Positions 1 through 7,791 of a DNA stretch of 64,000 nt are shown here, piece by piece. Position numbers and translations under genes: made by a program. This DNA comes from Agarivorans gilvus (GTDB lineage: Bacteria > Pseudomonadota > Gammaproteobacteria > Enterobacterales > Celerinatantimonadaceae): the NCBI RefSeq assembly GCF_001420915.1, contig NZ_CP013021.1:4188501-4252500 (forward strand), read 5' to 3'. Position 1 is the first letter of the stretch, and each line of letters opens with the position of its first letter. Under the pieces are notes generated by a model that saw nothing but the letters and a program-made list of their open reading frames with translations, made no database searches and was not told where the DNA came from.

Positions 1-525
1 GAAAACTTAGCCCATGCCTTTGCCAATACCGGTAACTTAATTGCCTTGCTAGCGTTCGCATTTTGTTTGGGCTTTGGTACCACCATTGCCGAGCCGGCTT
101 TAGTTGCTGTGGCTAAAGAAGCCGCCGAAGTTGCAGCTCAAGCTCAGCACATTAGTGCCAGTGAATCTAGCATGCAGGAATATGCTGCAGGTTTGCGCTT
201 GAGTGTGGCGGTGGCGGTAGGTGTGGCCATCGTTATTGGCGTGCTAAGGATCATTAAAGGTTGGCCCTTATACCTAATCATTATTGCTGGTTATTCGCTG
301 ATTGTGCTGTTTACCCCCTTTGCCCCGCAGGAGATTATTGGTATTGCCTATGATTCTGGTGGGGTAACCACTTCGACTATTACCGTGCCTTTAGTGACAG
401 CCCTAGGGGTGGGCTTGGCTTCATCGATCAATGGCCGTAACCCTTTGCTTGATGGCTTTGGTCTGATAGCCCTGGCCTCACTGACCCCGATCCTGTTTGT
501 GATGTTGTATGGGATGGTGTACTGA
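1..525 (+). CDS. DUF1538 family membrane protein, first copy (5' end outside the window)
   Basis: The reading frame is open from base 1, so the N-terminus lies outside the window; 174 residues are visible. The visible part is strongly hydrophobic with about four to five membrane segments. It carries two signatures shared with the next gene: GFGTTIAEPAL near the start and YDSGGVTTSTITVPLVTALG towards the C-terminus. These identify the DUF1538 family of multi-pass transporter-like proteins. Its stop overlaps the ATG of the second DUF1538 gene (bases 525-527), so the two are translationally coupled and probably form a heteromeric complex. A two-gene DUF1538 system called UmpAB has, as I recall, been described as a cation/proton antiporter in Halomonas. 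The substrate here is an inference. Confidence 0.85.
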   Translation, partial: ENLAHAFANTGNLIALLAFAFCLGFGTTIAEPALVAVAKEAAEVAAQAQHISASESSMQEYAAGLRLSVAVAVGVAIVIGVLRIIKGWPLYLIIIAGYSLIVLFTPFAPQEIIGIAYDSGGVTTSTITVPLVTALGVGLASSINGRNPLLDGFGLIALASLTPILFVMLYGMVY

Positions 526-1319
526 TGCAGGCATGGGTTGAATTTCTGGAAGTCTTGTTTAGCACGCTTGGTGATATTTTACCGATAGTGTTAACCATTT
601 TGGTATTTCAGTATTTGGTATTACGCCAGCCATTACATAAGCCCAAACAGCTGCTACTAGGTACTCTGTTGGTTTTATTGGGGATGGTGTTGTTTTTACT
701 TGGCCTTGAGCAAGCACTATTTCCTTTGGGCGAGTCTATGGCCAAGCAGCTAACCAGCGCCAGCTTTTTGGAAATAGAGCCCGATGCAGAGTATCTGGTA
801 TCTGAGCATTGGACTGCCTATGCTTGGATTTATTGCTTCTCTGCCGCGATTGGTTTTAGCACCACAATTGCCGAGCCCTCGTTATTGGCAGTAGCGATTA
901 AAGCAAACAGTGTGTCGGGGGGCGCTGTGTCAGTGGGCGGATTACGTATCTCAGTCGCCTTTGGCGTGGCCTTGGGTTTGGCTTTGGGCAGTTACCGAAT
1001 TGTTGTGGGCGACCCGCTGCATTACTACATTATTGCCGGTTATGTACTGGTAGTGATTCAAACTCTGTTTGCCCCTAAACCGATTATTGCGCTCGCCTAT
1101 GACAGTGGAGGAGTAACCACTTCCACAGTAACCGTGCCCTTAGTGACCGCTTTAGGTCTAGGTTTGGCTGAATCTGTACCGGGACGTAGCCCGCTGATAG
1201 ATGGCTTCGGATTAATTGCCTTTGCAAGTTTATTTCCGATTATTGCAGTACTGGCTTACGCACAAGTGACTCATTTTTTAGCAAGATCGACTTTGTCAGG
1301 AGATGACGATGAAATTTAA
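525..1319 (+). CDS. DUF1538 family membrane protein, second copy
   Basis: This 264-residue multi-pass membrane protein is the partner of the preceding gene. It repeats the same signatures, FSTTIAEPSLLAVA (about residues 108-121) and YDSGGVTTSTVTVPLVTALG (about residues 192-211). The N-terminal 60 residues hold two hydrophobic segments and the middle holds several more. Its start overlaps the upstream stop, and its 3' end overlaps the start region of the P-II-like gene, giving a tight three-gene operon. A membrane pair coupled to a P-II regulator suggests transport gated by a small soluble nucleotide-binding protein, as in GlnK-AmtB. That is an inference from context. Confidence 0.88.
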   Translation: MQAWVEFLEVLFSTLGDILPIVLTILVFQYLVLRQPLHKPKQLLLGTLLVLLGMVLFLLGLEQALFPLGESMAKQLTSASFLEIEPDAEYLVSEHWTAYAWIYCFSAAIGFSTTIAEPSLLAVAIKANSVSGGAVSVGGLRISVAFGVALGLALGSYRIVVGDPLHYYIIAGYVLVVIQTLFAPKPIIALAYDSGGVTTSTVTVPLVTALGLGLAESVPGRSPLIDGFGLIAFASLFPIIAVLAYAQVTHFLARSTLSGDDDEI

Positions 1320-1665
1320 ATTGATACTCGCCTTCGTTGATGATCAAAAAACCAGTTTAGTGTTGGACTCCGCTCGTGCAGCTGGCGCCACCGGTGCTAC
1401 GGTAATTAACAATGCGCGGGGTGAGGGCGTTCACCGCAAGAAAACCTTTTTTGGGCTTAACTTGGAAGCTCAGCGAGATGTATTGCTATTTGTGGTTGAG
1501 AGTCATTTGGCAAAACCCATTCTGAATACCATCAGTGCGGTGGCCGAGTTTGATCAAGAAGAAGGGCAAGGTATAGCGGTATTACTGGATGTGGAGGATG
1601 CGGTAGGGGTCGCCCATCAAATTCGCGCCTTAACCCACAAAGTGCCTTTTGATGACGAAGCTTAG
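1309..1665 (+). CDS. P-II family signal protein linked to DUF1538 transporter
   Basis: This 118-residue soluble protein has a P-II (GlnB/GlnK-like) ferredoxin-like fold pattern: an MKFKLILAFVDD first strand, a GATGATVINNARGEG segment leading to the T-loop region, and a C-terminal segment with GIAVLLDVEDAVGV. The T-loop region is short and lacks the classical uridylylated Tyr context. ATG codons occur at 1303 and 1309. The AGGAG at 1298-1302 touches the first but is six bases from the second, so 1309 is chosen. It overlaps the end of the upstream DUF1538 gene. Its likely role is ligand-dependent control of that membrane pair; the ligand is unknown. Confidence 0.82.
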   Translation: MKFKLILAFVDDQKTSLVLDSARAAGATGATVINNARGEGVHRKKTFFGLNLEAQRDVLLFVVESHLAKPILNTISAVAEFDQEEGQGIAVLLDVEDAVGVAHQIRALTHKVPFDDEA

Positions 1666-1712
1666 CTGGGTGTGAATAAATCGTGATTGTCAATTAAAAA
1701 AATGTCAAATTC

Positions 1713-1775
1713 TGTGTATAACTAGGGCTTGGTTATGTTTTTATCCACACTTTCTGTGGATTAAAGTGTGTATGG
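1713..1775. promoter_or_regulatory. Cluster of DnaA-box-like 9-mers
   Basis: Within 63 bases there are two exact matches to the DnaA box consensus TTAT(A/C)CACA: TGTGTATAA at 1713-1721 (minus orientation) and TTATCCACA at 1741-1749 (plus). TGTGGATTA at 1755-1763 is one mismatch away and TGTGTATGG at 1767-1775 is two away. The second and third form a dyad with a five-base loop. The region is AT-rich. It could be a DnaA-titration or DnaA-regulated site, or simply a hairpin after the P-II gene. Binding has not been tested. Confidence 0.4.
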
Positions 1776-1922
1776 AACGGATGTTTATAGCTATCTTTAT
1801 GTTTTTAAATGATTTTTATAGTTGGGTAAAAAAGAAGCGATAAGGCCCAGTGAGATGATTTTTAACTAAGCATACCTTTTTGCTAGCCATCGTTTTTAGC
1901 TGAACTTAGCTATTTAGAGATA

Positions 1923-1951
1923 AAAAAACCGATCAAAAAGATCGGTTTTTT
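1923..1951. terminator. Bidirectional intrinsic terminator between the P-II operon and pta
   Basis: A perfect 12-bp stem, AAAAAACCGATC (1923-1934) paired with GATCGGTTTTTT (1940-1951), has a five-base loop and A/T tracts on both sides. It can therefore terminate transcripts from the plus-strand operon and from pta on the minus strand. The rest of the 316-base gap between the two genes holds only the DnaA-box cluster. Confidence 0.85.
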
Positions 1952-1981
1952 CCGTTTTGTTGACTAAACGCTAATTGGCTA

Positions 1982-4120
1982 TTAAGCCTTGGTTTGGTCA
2001 GCTTGAATGGCCGTGAGTGCGATGGTGTAAACAATATCATCGACTAAGGCGCCACGAGACAAATCATTAACCGGTTTAGCCATGCCTTGAAGCATTGGAC
2101 CAATACTGATTAAGTCTGCACTTCGTTGTACCGCCTTGTAGGTAGTGTTACCAGTATTCAAGTCAGGGAAAATAAATACTGTAGCCTTACCTGCAACAGG
2201 GCTGTCTGGTGCTTTGCTCTTGGCTACGTTTTCCATAATTGCTGCATCGTATTGTAGCGGCCCATCAATAATCAATTCAGGGCGGCGCTCTTTGGCTATC
2301 TTAGTGGCTTCACGCACTTTTTCCACGTCAGAACCAGAACCTGAGCTACCGGTTGAGTAGCTGATCATGGCTACGCGAGGCTCAATGCCAAAGGCTTCTG
2401 CAGACTCGGCTGATTGAATAGCGATATCGGCCAATTGCTCTGCTGTTGGGTCTGGGTTAATAGCACAGTCACCGTAAACCAATACTTGGTCTGGCAGCAA
2501 CATGAAGAAAATAGAGCTTACTAGGTTATAACCTGGTGCGGTTTTAATCAGTTGCAGTGGCGGACGAATAGTATTGGCAGTGGTATTTACTGCACCTGAA
2601 ACCAAGCCATCAACTTCACCATTGGCTAGCATCATGGTACCAAGTACCACATTGTCTTCTAGCTGCTCTGCAGCTACCACTTCAGTTAGGCCTTTACCTT
2701 TACGTAGTTCCACCATCGGTGCGACGTATTTTGGACGAATATCGAGAGGATCGACGATTTCAACATTCTCACCCAAAACCACACCTTGTTGGCTGGCTGT
2801 GCGTTGAATGATATCCGGATTACCAATTAGTACCGGGCGAGCGATGCCCCGTTGCGAACAAATTGCAGCAGCAGCAATGGTGCGTGGCTCTTCGCCTTCG
2901 GGTAATACAATGCGTTTATTGGCACTGCGGGCCATTTCGGTGAGCTGGTAACGGAAGGCTGGCGGCGATAAGCGGCGAGCGCGAGCAGAGATAGCGGTTA
3001 GCGACTCAATCCAATGTTTGTCGATGTGTCCCGCTACATAGTCTTGCACTAAATCAATACGTTTCGAGTCATCCACTGGAATTTCAGCATTGAAGGTCTG
3101 CAGTGCTAAAGAAGTTTGCCAAGTATTAGAGTTGATTAACATCACTGGCAAGCCTGTAGCAAAGGCACGCTCACATAGTTTTAATACTTGAGGCTCAGGT
3201 TGATAGCCACCAGTAAGTAGTAATGCACCGATTTTTACCCCATTCATCGCGGCTAAACAGGCTGACACTATCACGTCTGAGCGGTCACCAGAAGTCACCA
3301 GCAAGCTGCCCGCATTGAAGTGTTCCACCATGTTAGGAATACTACGAGCACAGAAGGTTACGCGACCAAGACGAGTATCCATGTCACCTTCATTAATGAT
3401 GGTGGCATTTAGGTGTAGCGCTAAATCTTTGGCTCGAGGTGCTACTAAAGGTGCATTCCATGGAATGCAACCAAGAATACGCAATGGGCTTTTGCCAAAC
3501 ATTTGCAGTACTTCTAGGTTGGTCGAGTTGTCTGATTTGTTATCAAACATTTCGGTGAGATCGGGACGGGTAATCTCATGCTCGTCGATTGGCGCGCCCA
3601 CTTTGTTGATAATACAACCGATGATGCGTTTATTTTTCAAACCACCGAAGTTGTTACAGGCGATCTCCATGCGTTCTTTAAGTTGCTGAGAGGTGTCGCT
3701 ACCTGGATTGGTAACAAATACCATGTCTGCATCTAAAGCCTTAGCAATACCGTAGTTTACATTGTTGGCATAAGGCGATTCGTGGGTGGGGACTAAGCCT
3801 TCAACCACGACAATTTCAGCACCGCTGGTTCCAGAGTTAAATCGAGCCACAATGCCTTCTAGCAAATCATCGATGTGATTAGCACTGATAAGGTTTTCAG
3901 CATAGGCTTGAGTGAAGGGTTCTGGAGGGATAATGTTGGATGCTTCACGAATGATTGCGGTTGAGCGTTCTGCGCCTTTTTCGCGGCTTTTAGGCTGCGC
4001 AATAGGTTTGAAAAAGTTAACGTTTACGCCATTACGCTCCATGGCGCGAACCATACCAAGACTGACGGATGTTACACCAACACCTACGCCAACTGGGATT
4101 AACATAATTGTACGAGCCAC
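1982..4120 (-). CDS. pta: Phosphate acetyltransferase
   Basis: The 712-residue protein converts acetyl-CoA plus phosphate to acetyl phosphate in the cytoplasm. It has the long E. coli-type architecture: an N-terminal P-loop-like DRTGG region starting MARTIMLIPVG, a central segment, and a C-terminal catalytic PTA_PTB domain (about residues 390-705) with IVLPEGEEPRT, SGAVNTTANTIRPPLQ and the closing DLSRGALVDDIVYTIALTAIQ. The length matches E. coli Pta (714). The start is GTG, preceded by AAGAGG at eight bases. It lies 66 bases downstream of ackA with a hairpin between, as in the E. coli ackA-pta operon, and ends at a strong terminator. Confidence 0.97.
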   Translation of the reverse strand: MARTIMLIPVGVGVGVTSVSLGMVRAMERNGVNVNFFKPIAQPKSREKGAERSTAIIREASNIIPPEPFTQAYAENLISANHIDDLLEGIVARFNSGTSGAEIVVVEGLVPTHESPYANNVNYGIAKALDADMVFVTNPGSDTSQQLKERMEIACNNFGGLKNKRIIGCIINKVGAPIDEHEITRPDLTEMFDNKSDNSTNLEVLQMFGKSPLRILGCIPWNAPLVAPRAKDLALHLNATIINEGDMDTRLGRVTFCARSIPNMVEHFNAGSLLVTSGDRSDVIVSACLAAMNGVKIGALLLTGGYQPEPQVLKLCERAFATGLPVMLINSNTWQTSLALQTFNAEIPVDDSKRIDLVQDYVAGHIDKHWIESLTAISARARRLSPPAFRYQLTEMARSANKRIVLPEGEEPRTIAAAAICSQRGIARPVLIGNPDIIQRTASQQGVVLGENVEIVDPLDIRPKYVAPMVELRKGKGLTEVVAAEQLEDNVVLGTMMLANGEVDGLVSGAVNTTANTIRPPLQLIKTAPGYNLVSSIFFMLLPDQVLVYGDCAINPDPTAEQLADIAIQSAESAEAFGIEPRVAMISYSTGSSGSGSDVEKVREATKIAKERRPELIIDGPLQYDAAIMENVAKSKAPDSPVAGKATVFIFPDLNTGNTTYKAVQRSADLISIGPMLQGMAKPVNDLSRGALVDDIVYTIALTAIQADQTKA

Positions 4121-4150
4121 AGCTGTACCTCTTAAGTTAGGTTATAGAAC

Positions 4151-4172
4151 AAAGCTGGCTTGCGCCAGCTTT
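4151..4172 (-). promoter_or_regulatory. Hairpin between ackA and pta
   Basis: A 9-bp stem, AAAGCTGGC (4151-4159) paired with GCCAGCTTT (4164-4172), has a four-base loop. On the minus strand it follows the ackA stop and precedes the pta ribosome binding site. Only a short T-run follows, so it is more likely a partial attenuator or an mRNA-stabilising structure than a full terminator. Confidence 0.5.
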
Positions 4173-4186
4173 GGTTGAAAGTCGAT

Positions 4187-5386
4187 TTATTGCGCTAGCG
4201 CTACGGCGTCTTGGGCTATCACCATTTCTTCGTTGGTGGGGATAACTAAAATTGGACGGCTATTGCTCGTGCCAATATTGCCTGAGTTACCAAAACGCGC
4301 GTCTAAGTTTGCTTGCTCATCAAGTTCAAAACCTAGTAGCGCAAGCTTTTCGATGGTAAGTTGGCGAACTAAAGCTGAGTTTTCACCAATACCGCCGGTG
4401 AAGACTAAAGCGTCAAGCTTACCGTCCATTGCCGCCGCGTAAGACATAATGCTCTTAGCTAAGCGGTAGCAGAATACATTCATGGCGCGCACCGCCGATT
4501 CTTTACCTTCTGCATAGCCCTCTTCAGCGAAACGACAATCGCTGCTGGCTTCAGTTAAGCCCATCAATCCTGATTGCTTATGCAGCATATTGTTGACTTC
4601 TTTTAGGGTGTAGCCTTCGCGGTCAACCAAGTGGAAAATAATGGCTGGGTCGATGTCGCCACAGCGAGTGCCCATTACTAGGCCTTCAAGAGGAGTTAGA
4701 CCCATGCTGGTGTCAAAGCTCTTGCCATTTTTAACGGCACAAATTGAAGCACCATTACCTAAGTGAGCGGTAATCACGTTGGTTTCTTCAACTGCTTGGT
4801 TGAGCATTTTAGCCGCTTCGCGAGAGACAAATAAGTGGCTAGTACCATGCATGCCATAACGGCGAATGCCTTTTTCGCGATACAGTTTGTAAGGCAGGGC
4901 GTAAAGGTAAGAGCTTTCAGGCATAGTTTGGTGGAATGCTGTATCAAATACCGCAACGTGTTTCTGCTGGGGGAAACAGGCAATTGCTGCACGAATACCA
5001 ATTAATGCAGCTGGATTATGCAACGGTGCTAGGCCTGAACACTCTTCAATTCCTTCAATCACACTTTCATCGATGATTGCAGAACGGGTGAATTTCTCTC
5101 CACCATGAACGATACGATGGCCTACTGCCACAATCTCGTTTAATACTTCAGGGTTGGCTTCTAAAATATTTTTTACAATAAATTCGATGGCTTCGCGGTG
5201 GGCAGAATACGCGCCTAAGCTAGACTCGTTTTTGTCTCCGTGACTTTTCCATTTAATGCGTGCATCTTCCAAATTAAAACATTCGGCCAAACCTGAAATA
5301 ATCTCTTCGCCATTTTCGGCGTTAAGTACTGCAAATTTAAGAGAAGAGCTTCCACAGTTTAGGACGAGTACCAGCTTGTTGCTCAT
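4187..5386 (-). CDS. ackA: Acetate kinase
   Basis: The 399-residue enzyme transfers phosphate from acetyl phosphate to ADP, yielding acetate and ATP. The ASKHA fold is evident: VLVLNCGSSSLKFAV at the N-terminus, GHRIVHGGEKF, HNPAALIGI, the AHLGNGASICAVKNG phosphate loop, DTSMGLTPLEGLVMGTRCGDIDP and FTGGIGENS near the C-terminus. The frame runs on to 5416, but ATG 5386 gives the usual N-terminus (MSNKLVL) and has AGGTG nine bases upstream. It is the first gene of ackA-pta, with divergent yfbV beyond a 301-base AT-rich gap, the same arrangement as in E. coli. Confidence 0.97.
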   Translation of the reverse strand: MSNKLVLVLNCGSSSLKFAVLNAENGEEIISGLAECFNLEDARIKWKSHGDKNESSLGAYSAHREAIEFIVKNILEANPEVLNEIVAVGHRIVHGGEKFTRSAIIDESVIEGIEECSGLAPLHNPAALIGIRAAIACFPQQKHVAVFDTAFHQTMPESSYLYALPYKLYREKGIRRYGMHGTSHLFVSREAAKMLNQAVEETNVITAHLGNGASICAVKNGKSFDTSMGLTPLEGLVMGTRCGDIDPAIIFHLVDREGYTLKEVNNMLHKQSGLMGLTEASSDCRFAEEGYAEGKESAVRAMNVFCYRLAKSIMSYAAAMDGKLDALVFTGGIGENSALVRQLTIEKLALLGFELDEQANLDARFGNSGNIGTSNSRPILVIPTNEEMVIAQDAVALAQ

Positions 5387-5687
5387 GTATAGACACCTGT
5401 TGTTGAATTGGTTCAATTATAGACAGCGAAGGCAAAACGTTGAAGATGAAGAGACACGTTTTGACTCTATATTTTCGTCTCTGGCTAGGCGATTTAGATT
5501 TACCTAGTTCCTCAGTCTCAATCAGGCTACACTTAAAGAGTGAGCTGATATATATAAAAACCTTTTGTTTGATCTATGATAACTGAAAGCGCGTTTTATT
5601 CATATATGTCATACTAATAAGTCAGTAAAAATGTAAAAAAATTACTAATTTATTGGTTTAAGTCAATTTTAGGTCGTGAGGTGCTTT
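5387..5687. other. Divergent ackA/yfbV intergenic region
   Basis: These 301 AT-rich bases must hold the promoters for ackA (minus) and yfbV (plus). I see TATATATAAAAA near 5551 and several possible -10 hexamers. No convincing FNR, ArcA or CRP palindrome is visible, so I name no specific promoter. Confidence 0.4.
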
Positions 5688-6140
5688 ATGGGCAAATTTT
5701 CAGAAATGGTCAGCGATGGCCGCGAGTACATGAAGCGTTGGCCTCAGCAGCGTGTCTTGGCTCCCATGTTTCCTGAAAATCGCGTTATTTTAGCCACGTC
5801 TTTAGCGATGAAAACCATGCCTGCGGTGGCAGTCGTGACCGTAATGATGCCCTATATGGCTAATTTGAATGAAATATTACCACAATCGTTCATGATGGCG
5901 ACGGTGATATTTCTGATGCCACTTCATGGTTTGTATTGGTTAGGTAAGCGTGCAAACTCCTTATTACCTCCGAGTTTAGCAACATGGTATCGTGATTTGC
6001 ATCACAAATTGTCAGCGGCGGGAGAACGAGTTGCTCCCGCGGTGACTCAGCCTCGTTATGCCGAATTAGCTGACTTATTAGCGAAGGCCTTTAAGCGATT
6101 TGATAAAAGCTTTGTGCTTAACGATGAGTTAGATGGTTAA
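5688..6140 (+). CDS. yfbV: YfbV family (UPF0208/DUF412) membrane protein
   Basis: The 150-residue inner-membrane protein has two hydrophobic segments (about residues 41-63 and 67-85) flanked by the conserved RVLAPMFPENRVI motif and by WLGKR and LADLLAKAFKRFDKSF in the C-terminal part. In E. coli YfbV lies next to ackA and affects the Ter macrodomain; I apply that role only by family. A GTG at 5676 is in frame, but GAGGTG at 5678-5683 serves ATG 5688, which gives the normal family length. The stop overlaps the rlmA stop on the opposite strand. Confidence 0.9.
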   Translation: MGKFSEMVSDGREYMKRWPQQRVLAPMFPENRVILATSLAMKTMPAVAVVTVMMPYMANLNEILPQSFMMATVIFLMPLHGLYWLGKRANSLLPPSLATWYRDLHHKLSAAGERVAPAVTQPRYAELADLLAKAFKRFDKSFVLNDELDG

Positions 6141-6946
6141 GCTCGTTGATATAATTGTAATACAAACTCAAAATCCATATCGAACACTGCTTCACTAGCT
6201 AACAGCTGTTCAAGTTGTTGGTTCTTCTTCCAAGCAAAGGGTGTCATTGCCGCTAAAGCCTGCATTTCTTGCTGTTTTAGTTTCACTTGCTGAGTTATTT
6301 TTTGCTGATTAAGCAGTTGCCATCCGGCCATGCTTTCAGCTTGTTCAAGGTGCTCTTGAAGTTCTTTATATAGCTGTTTACGTAGTTGCCACAGATGTCT
6401 TGCTCCGGGAACCACTTTAAGTAAGTAGGCTCCGGGGCGGCTTACCCGAAGTAGCTCTTGCTGGTCACTTGGGGCAAAGATGCGAACTACACAATCAATG
6501 CTGTGATCGGCTAAAGGTAGGCGGTGGTTACTCGCAACAAAAAACTGCGCTTGTTGGCAGCGTTTAGCAGCCATTTTTATGCCGTCTTTGGAGATGTCGA
6601 TGCCGATGACATGCTCTACTTGAGTTTGCTGTTGGCATAGTTGCTGGGTGTAGTAGCCTTCACCGCAGCCAATATCTAGTATTTGCTTGAGTGCTAGGGG
6701 GGCAAGCTGTTGATTGACTGCATCTGCTAGAAAGGCAAAATACCCTTGATTCAAAAATGCGCGGCGCGCTTGTAACATCGCTTTACTATCGCCAGGGAGT
6801 TTTGAATGCTTGTGTTGCACTGCGAGTAGGTTGGTATAACCTTCTTTAGCTTGATCGAAACAGTGGCCATTGCTGCATGACCACTGTTTATTCTGTTTAC
6901 TAAGCGAGGCTTGGCAAATAGGGCAAATGATTATTGATGAAGAAAT
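6137..6946 (-). CDS. rlmA: 23S rRNA (guanine-N1)-methyltransferase RlmA, probable AUU start
   Basis: RlmA methylates G745 of 23S rRNA using SAM. From GTG 6820 onward the protein shows QHKHSKLPGDS, LDIGCGEGYYT (SAM motif I), SNHRLPLAD and MTPFAWK. The same frame continues upstream with CPIC, CSNGH, FDQAKEGYTNLL and then QHKHS. This is the conserved zinc-binding N-terminus of RlmA, so the gene begins further up. Between the pflA stop (6959-6961) and CPIC there is no ATG, GTG or TTG. An ATT at 6944-6946 lies about eight bases after AAGAGA and gives 269 residues, the expected length. The start is therefore inferred to be AUU. The gene is last in the pfl transcript. Confidence 0.85.
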   Translation of the reverse strand: MSSSIIICPICQASLSKQNKQWSCSNGHCFDQAKEGYTNLLAVQHKHSKLPGDSKAMLQARRAFLNQGYFAFLADAVNQQLAPLALKQILDIGCGEGYYTQQLCQQQTQVEHVIGIDISKDGIKMAAKRCQQAQFFVASNHRLPLADHSIDCVVRIFAPSDQQELLRVSRPGAYLLKVVPGARHLWQLRKQLYKELQEHLEQAESMAGWQLLNQQKITQQVKLKQQEMQALAAMTPFAWKKNQQLEQLLASEAVFDMDFEFVLQLYQRA

Positions 6947-6958
6947 TTGCTTAGTCTC

Positions 6959-7699
6959 TTAATAAATCACTTTAGAGTGATATTGTTGCAAAATGGCTTT
7001 AATTTTTTCCATGGTTTCTTTGCTAGGCGGCTTTACTCCAGCCAGTGGATAGTCTTCTCCAAGAGCTGTCCATTTATGCTTGCCTAATTCGTGATAGGGC
7101 AGCAATTCAATTTTTTCCACATTATCGAAAGGCGCTAAAAACTCGCCCAAGTCGTGAGCCGATTGCTCATCGTCGGTAAAGCCCGGTACTATCACGTAAC
7201 GTAGCCAGGTTTTTTGGCCAATTTTATGTAAATAACGAGCAAAGTCTAAGGTGCGCTTATTACTCACACCCACTAATTCTTGGTGAACATCGTCGTGAAT
7301 TTGTTTGATATCTAACATCACAAGGTCTGTAACGTCCATCAATTGGTCAATCACTTCAGTATGTTTGCGCACGTACCCATTAGTGTCTAAACAGGTGTGG
7401 ATCCCTTGTTCTTTACAGGCGCGAAATAAATCCCGAACAAATTCAGCTTGTAAAATGGCCTCGCCACCACTGGCCGTGACTCCGCCGCCACTGGCGTTCA
7501 TGAAGCGTCTGTATGGCGTAAGGTCATTCATCAAGTCGTTAACGCTGACTTCTTTACCGTCGTGTAAATCCCAAGTATCACGGTTATGGCAGTATTGGCA
7601 GCGCATAAGGCAACCCTGCATGAAGACAATAAACCTGATCCCCGGTCCATCAACGGTTCCGCAAGACTCTGTAGAATGAATACGCCCAAGTTTTGACAT
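6959..7699 (-). CDS. pflA: Pyruvate formate-lyase-activating enzyme (radical SAM)
   Basis: The 246-residue radical SAM enzyme installs the glycyl radical on PflB anaerobically. Visible motifs are IHSTESCGTVDGPGIRFIVF at the N-terminus, the cluster-binding CLMRCQYC (Cx3Cx2C), and ASGGGVTASGGEA. The length equals E. coli PflA. The open frame extends to 7741, but ATG 7699 has GGAG six bases upstream and the family N-terminus. It lies downstream of pflB past an intrinsic terminator, so it is probably expressed at a lower level by read-through. Its TAA directly abuts, in the same frame, the rlmA N-terminal coding region. Confidence 0.96.
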   Translation of the reverse strand: MSKLGRIHSTESCGTVDGPGIRFIVFMQGCLMRCQYCHNRDTWDLHDGKEVSVNDLMNDLTPYRRFMNASGGGVTASGGEAILQAEFVRDLFRACKEQGIHTCLDTNGYVRKHTEVIDQLMDVTDLVMLDIKQIHDDVHQELVGVSNKRTLDFARYLHKIGQKTWLRYVIVPGFTDDEQSAHDLGEFLAPFDNVEKIELLPYHELGKHKWTALGEDYPLAGVKPPSKETMEKIKAILQQYHSKVIY

Positions 7700-7718
7700 G
7701 TGTTTCTCCAAAAAAAAA

Positions 7719-7743
7719 CCTTGCCTAAATAGTTTAGGCAAGG
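7719..7743 (-). terminator. Intrinsic terminator between pflB and pflA
   Basis: On the minus strand a perfect 11-bp stem, CCTTGCCTAAA (7733-7743) with TTTAGGCAAGG (7719-7729), has a three-base loop and is followed by nine T residues (7710-7718). The pflA ribosome binding site comes straight after. It should stop most pflB transcripts and let a fraction continue into pflA and rlmA. Confidence 0.88.
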
Positions 7744-7791
7744 TCCATTATAACCGCAGACTGCTATTTAGCAGAACTACTTAAGGCGAGA

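Noticed and set aside
5570..5590. FNR site TTGATCTATGATAA upstream of ackA
   Set aside because: Only the first half-site fits; the second half differs at three of five positions.
6137..6820. Short version of rlmA beginning at GTG 6820
   Set aside because: It would remove the conserved zinc-binding N-terminus that is encoded intact in the same frame just upstream.
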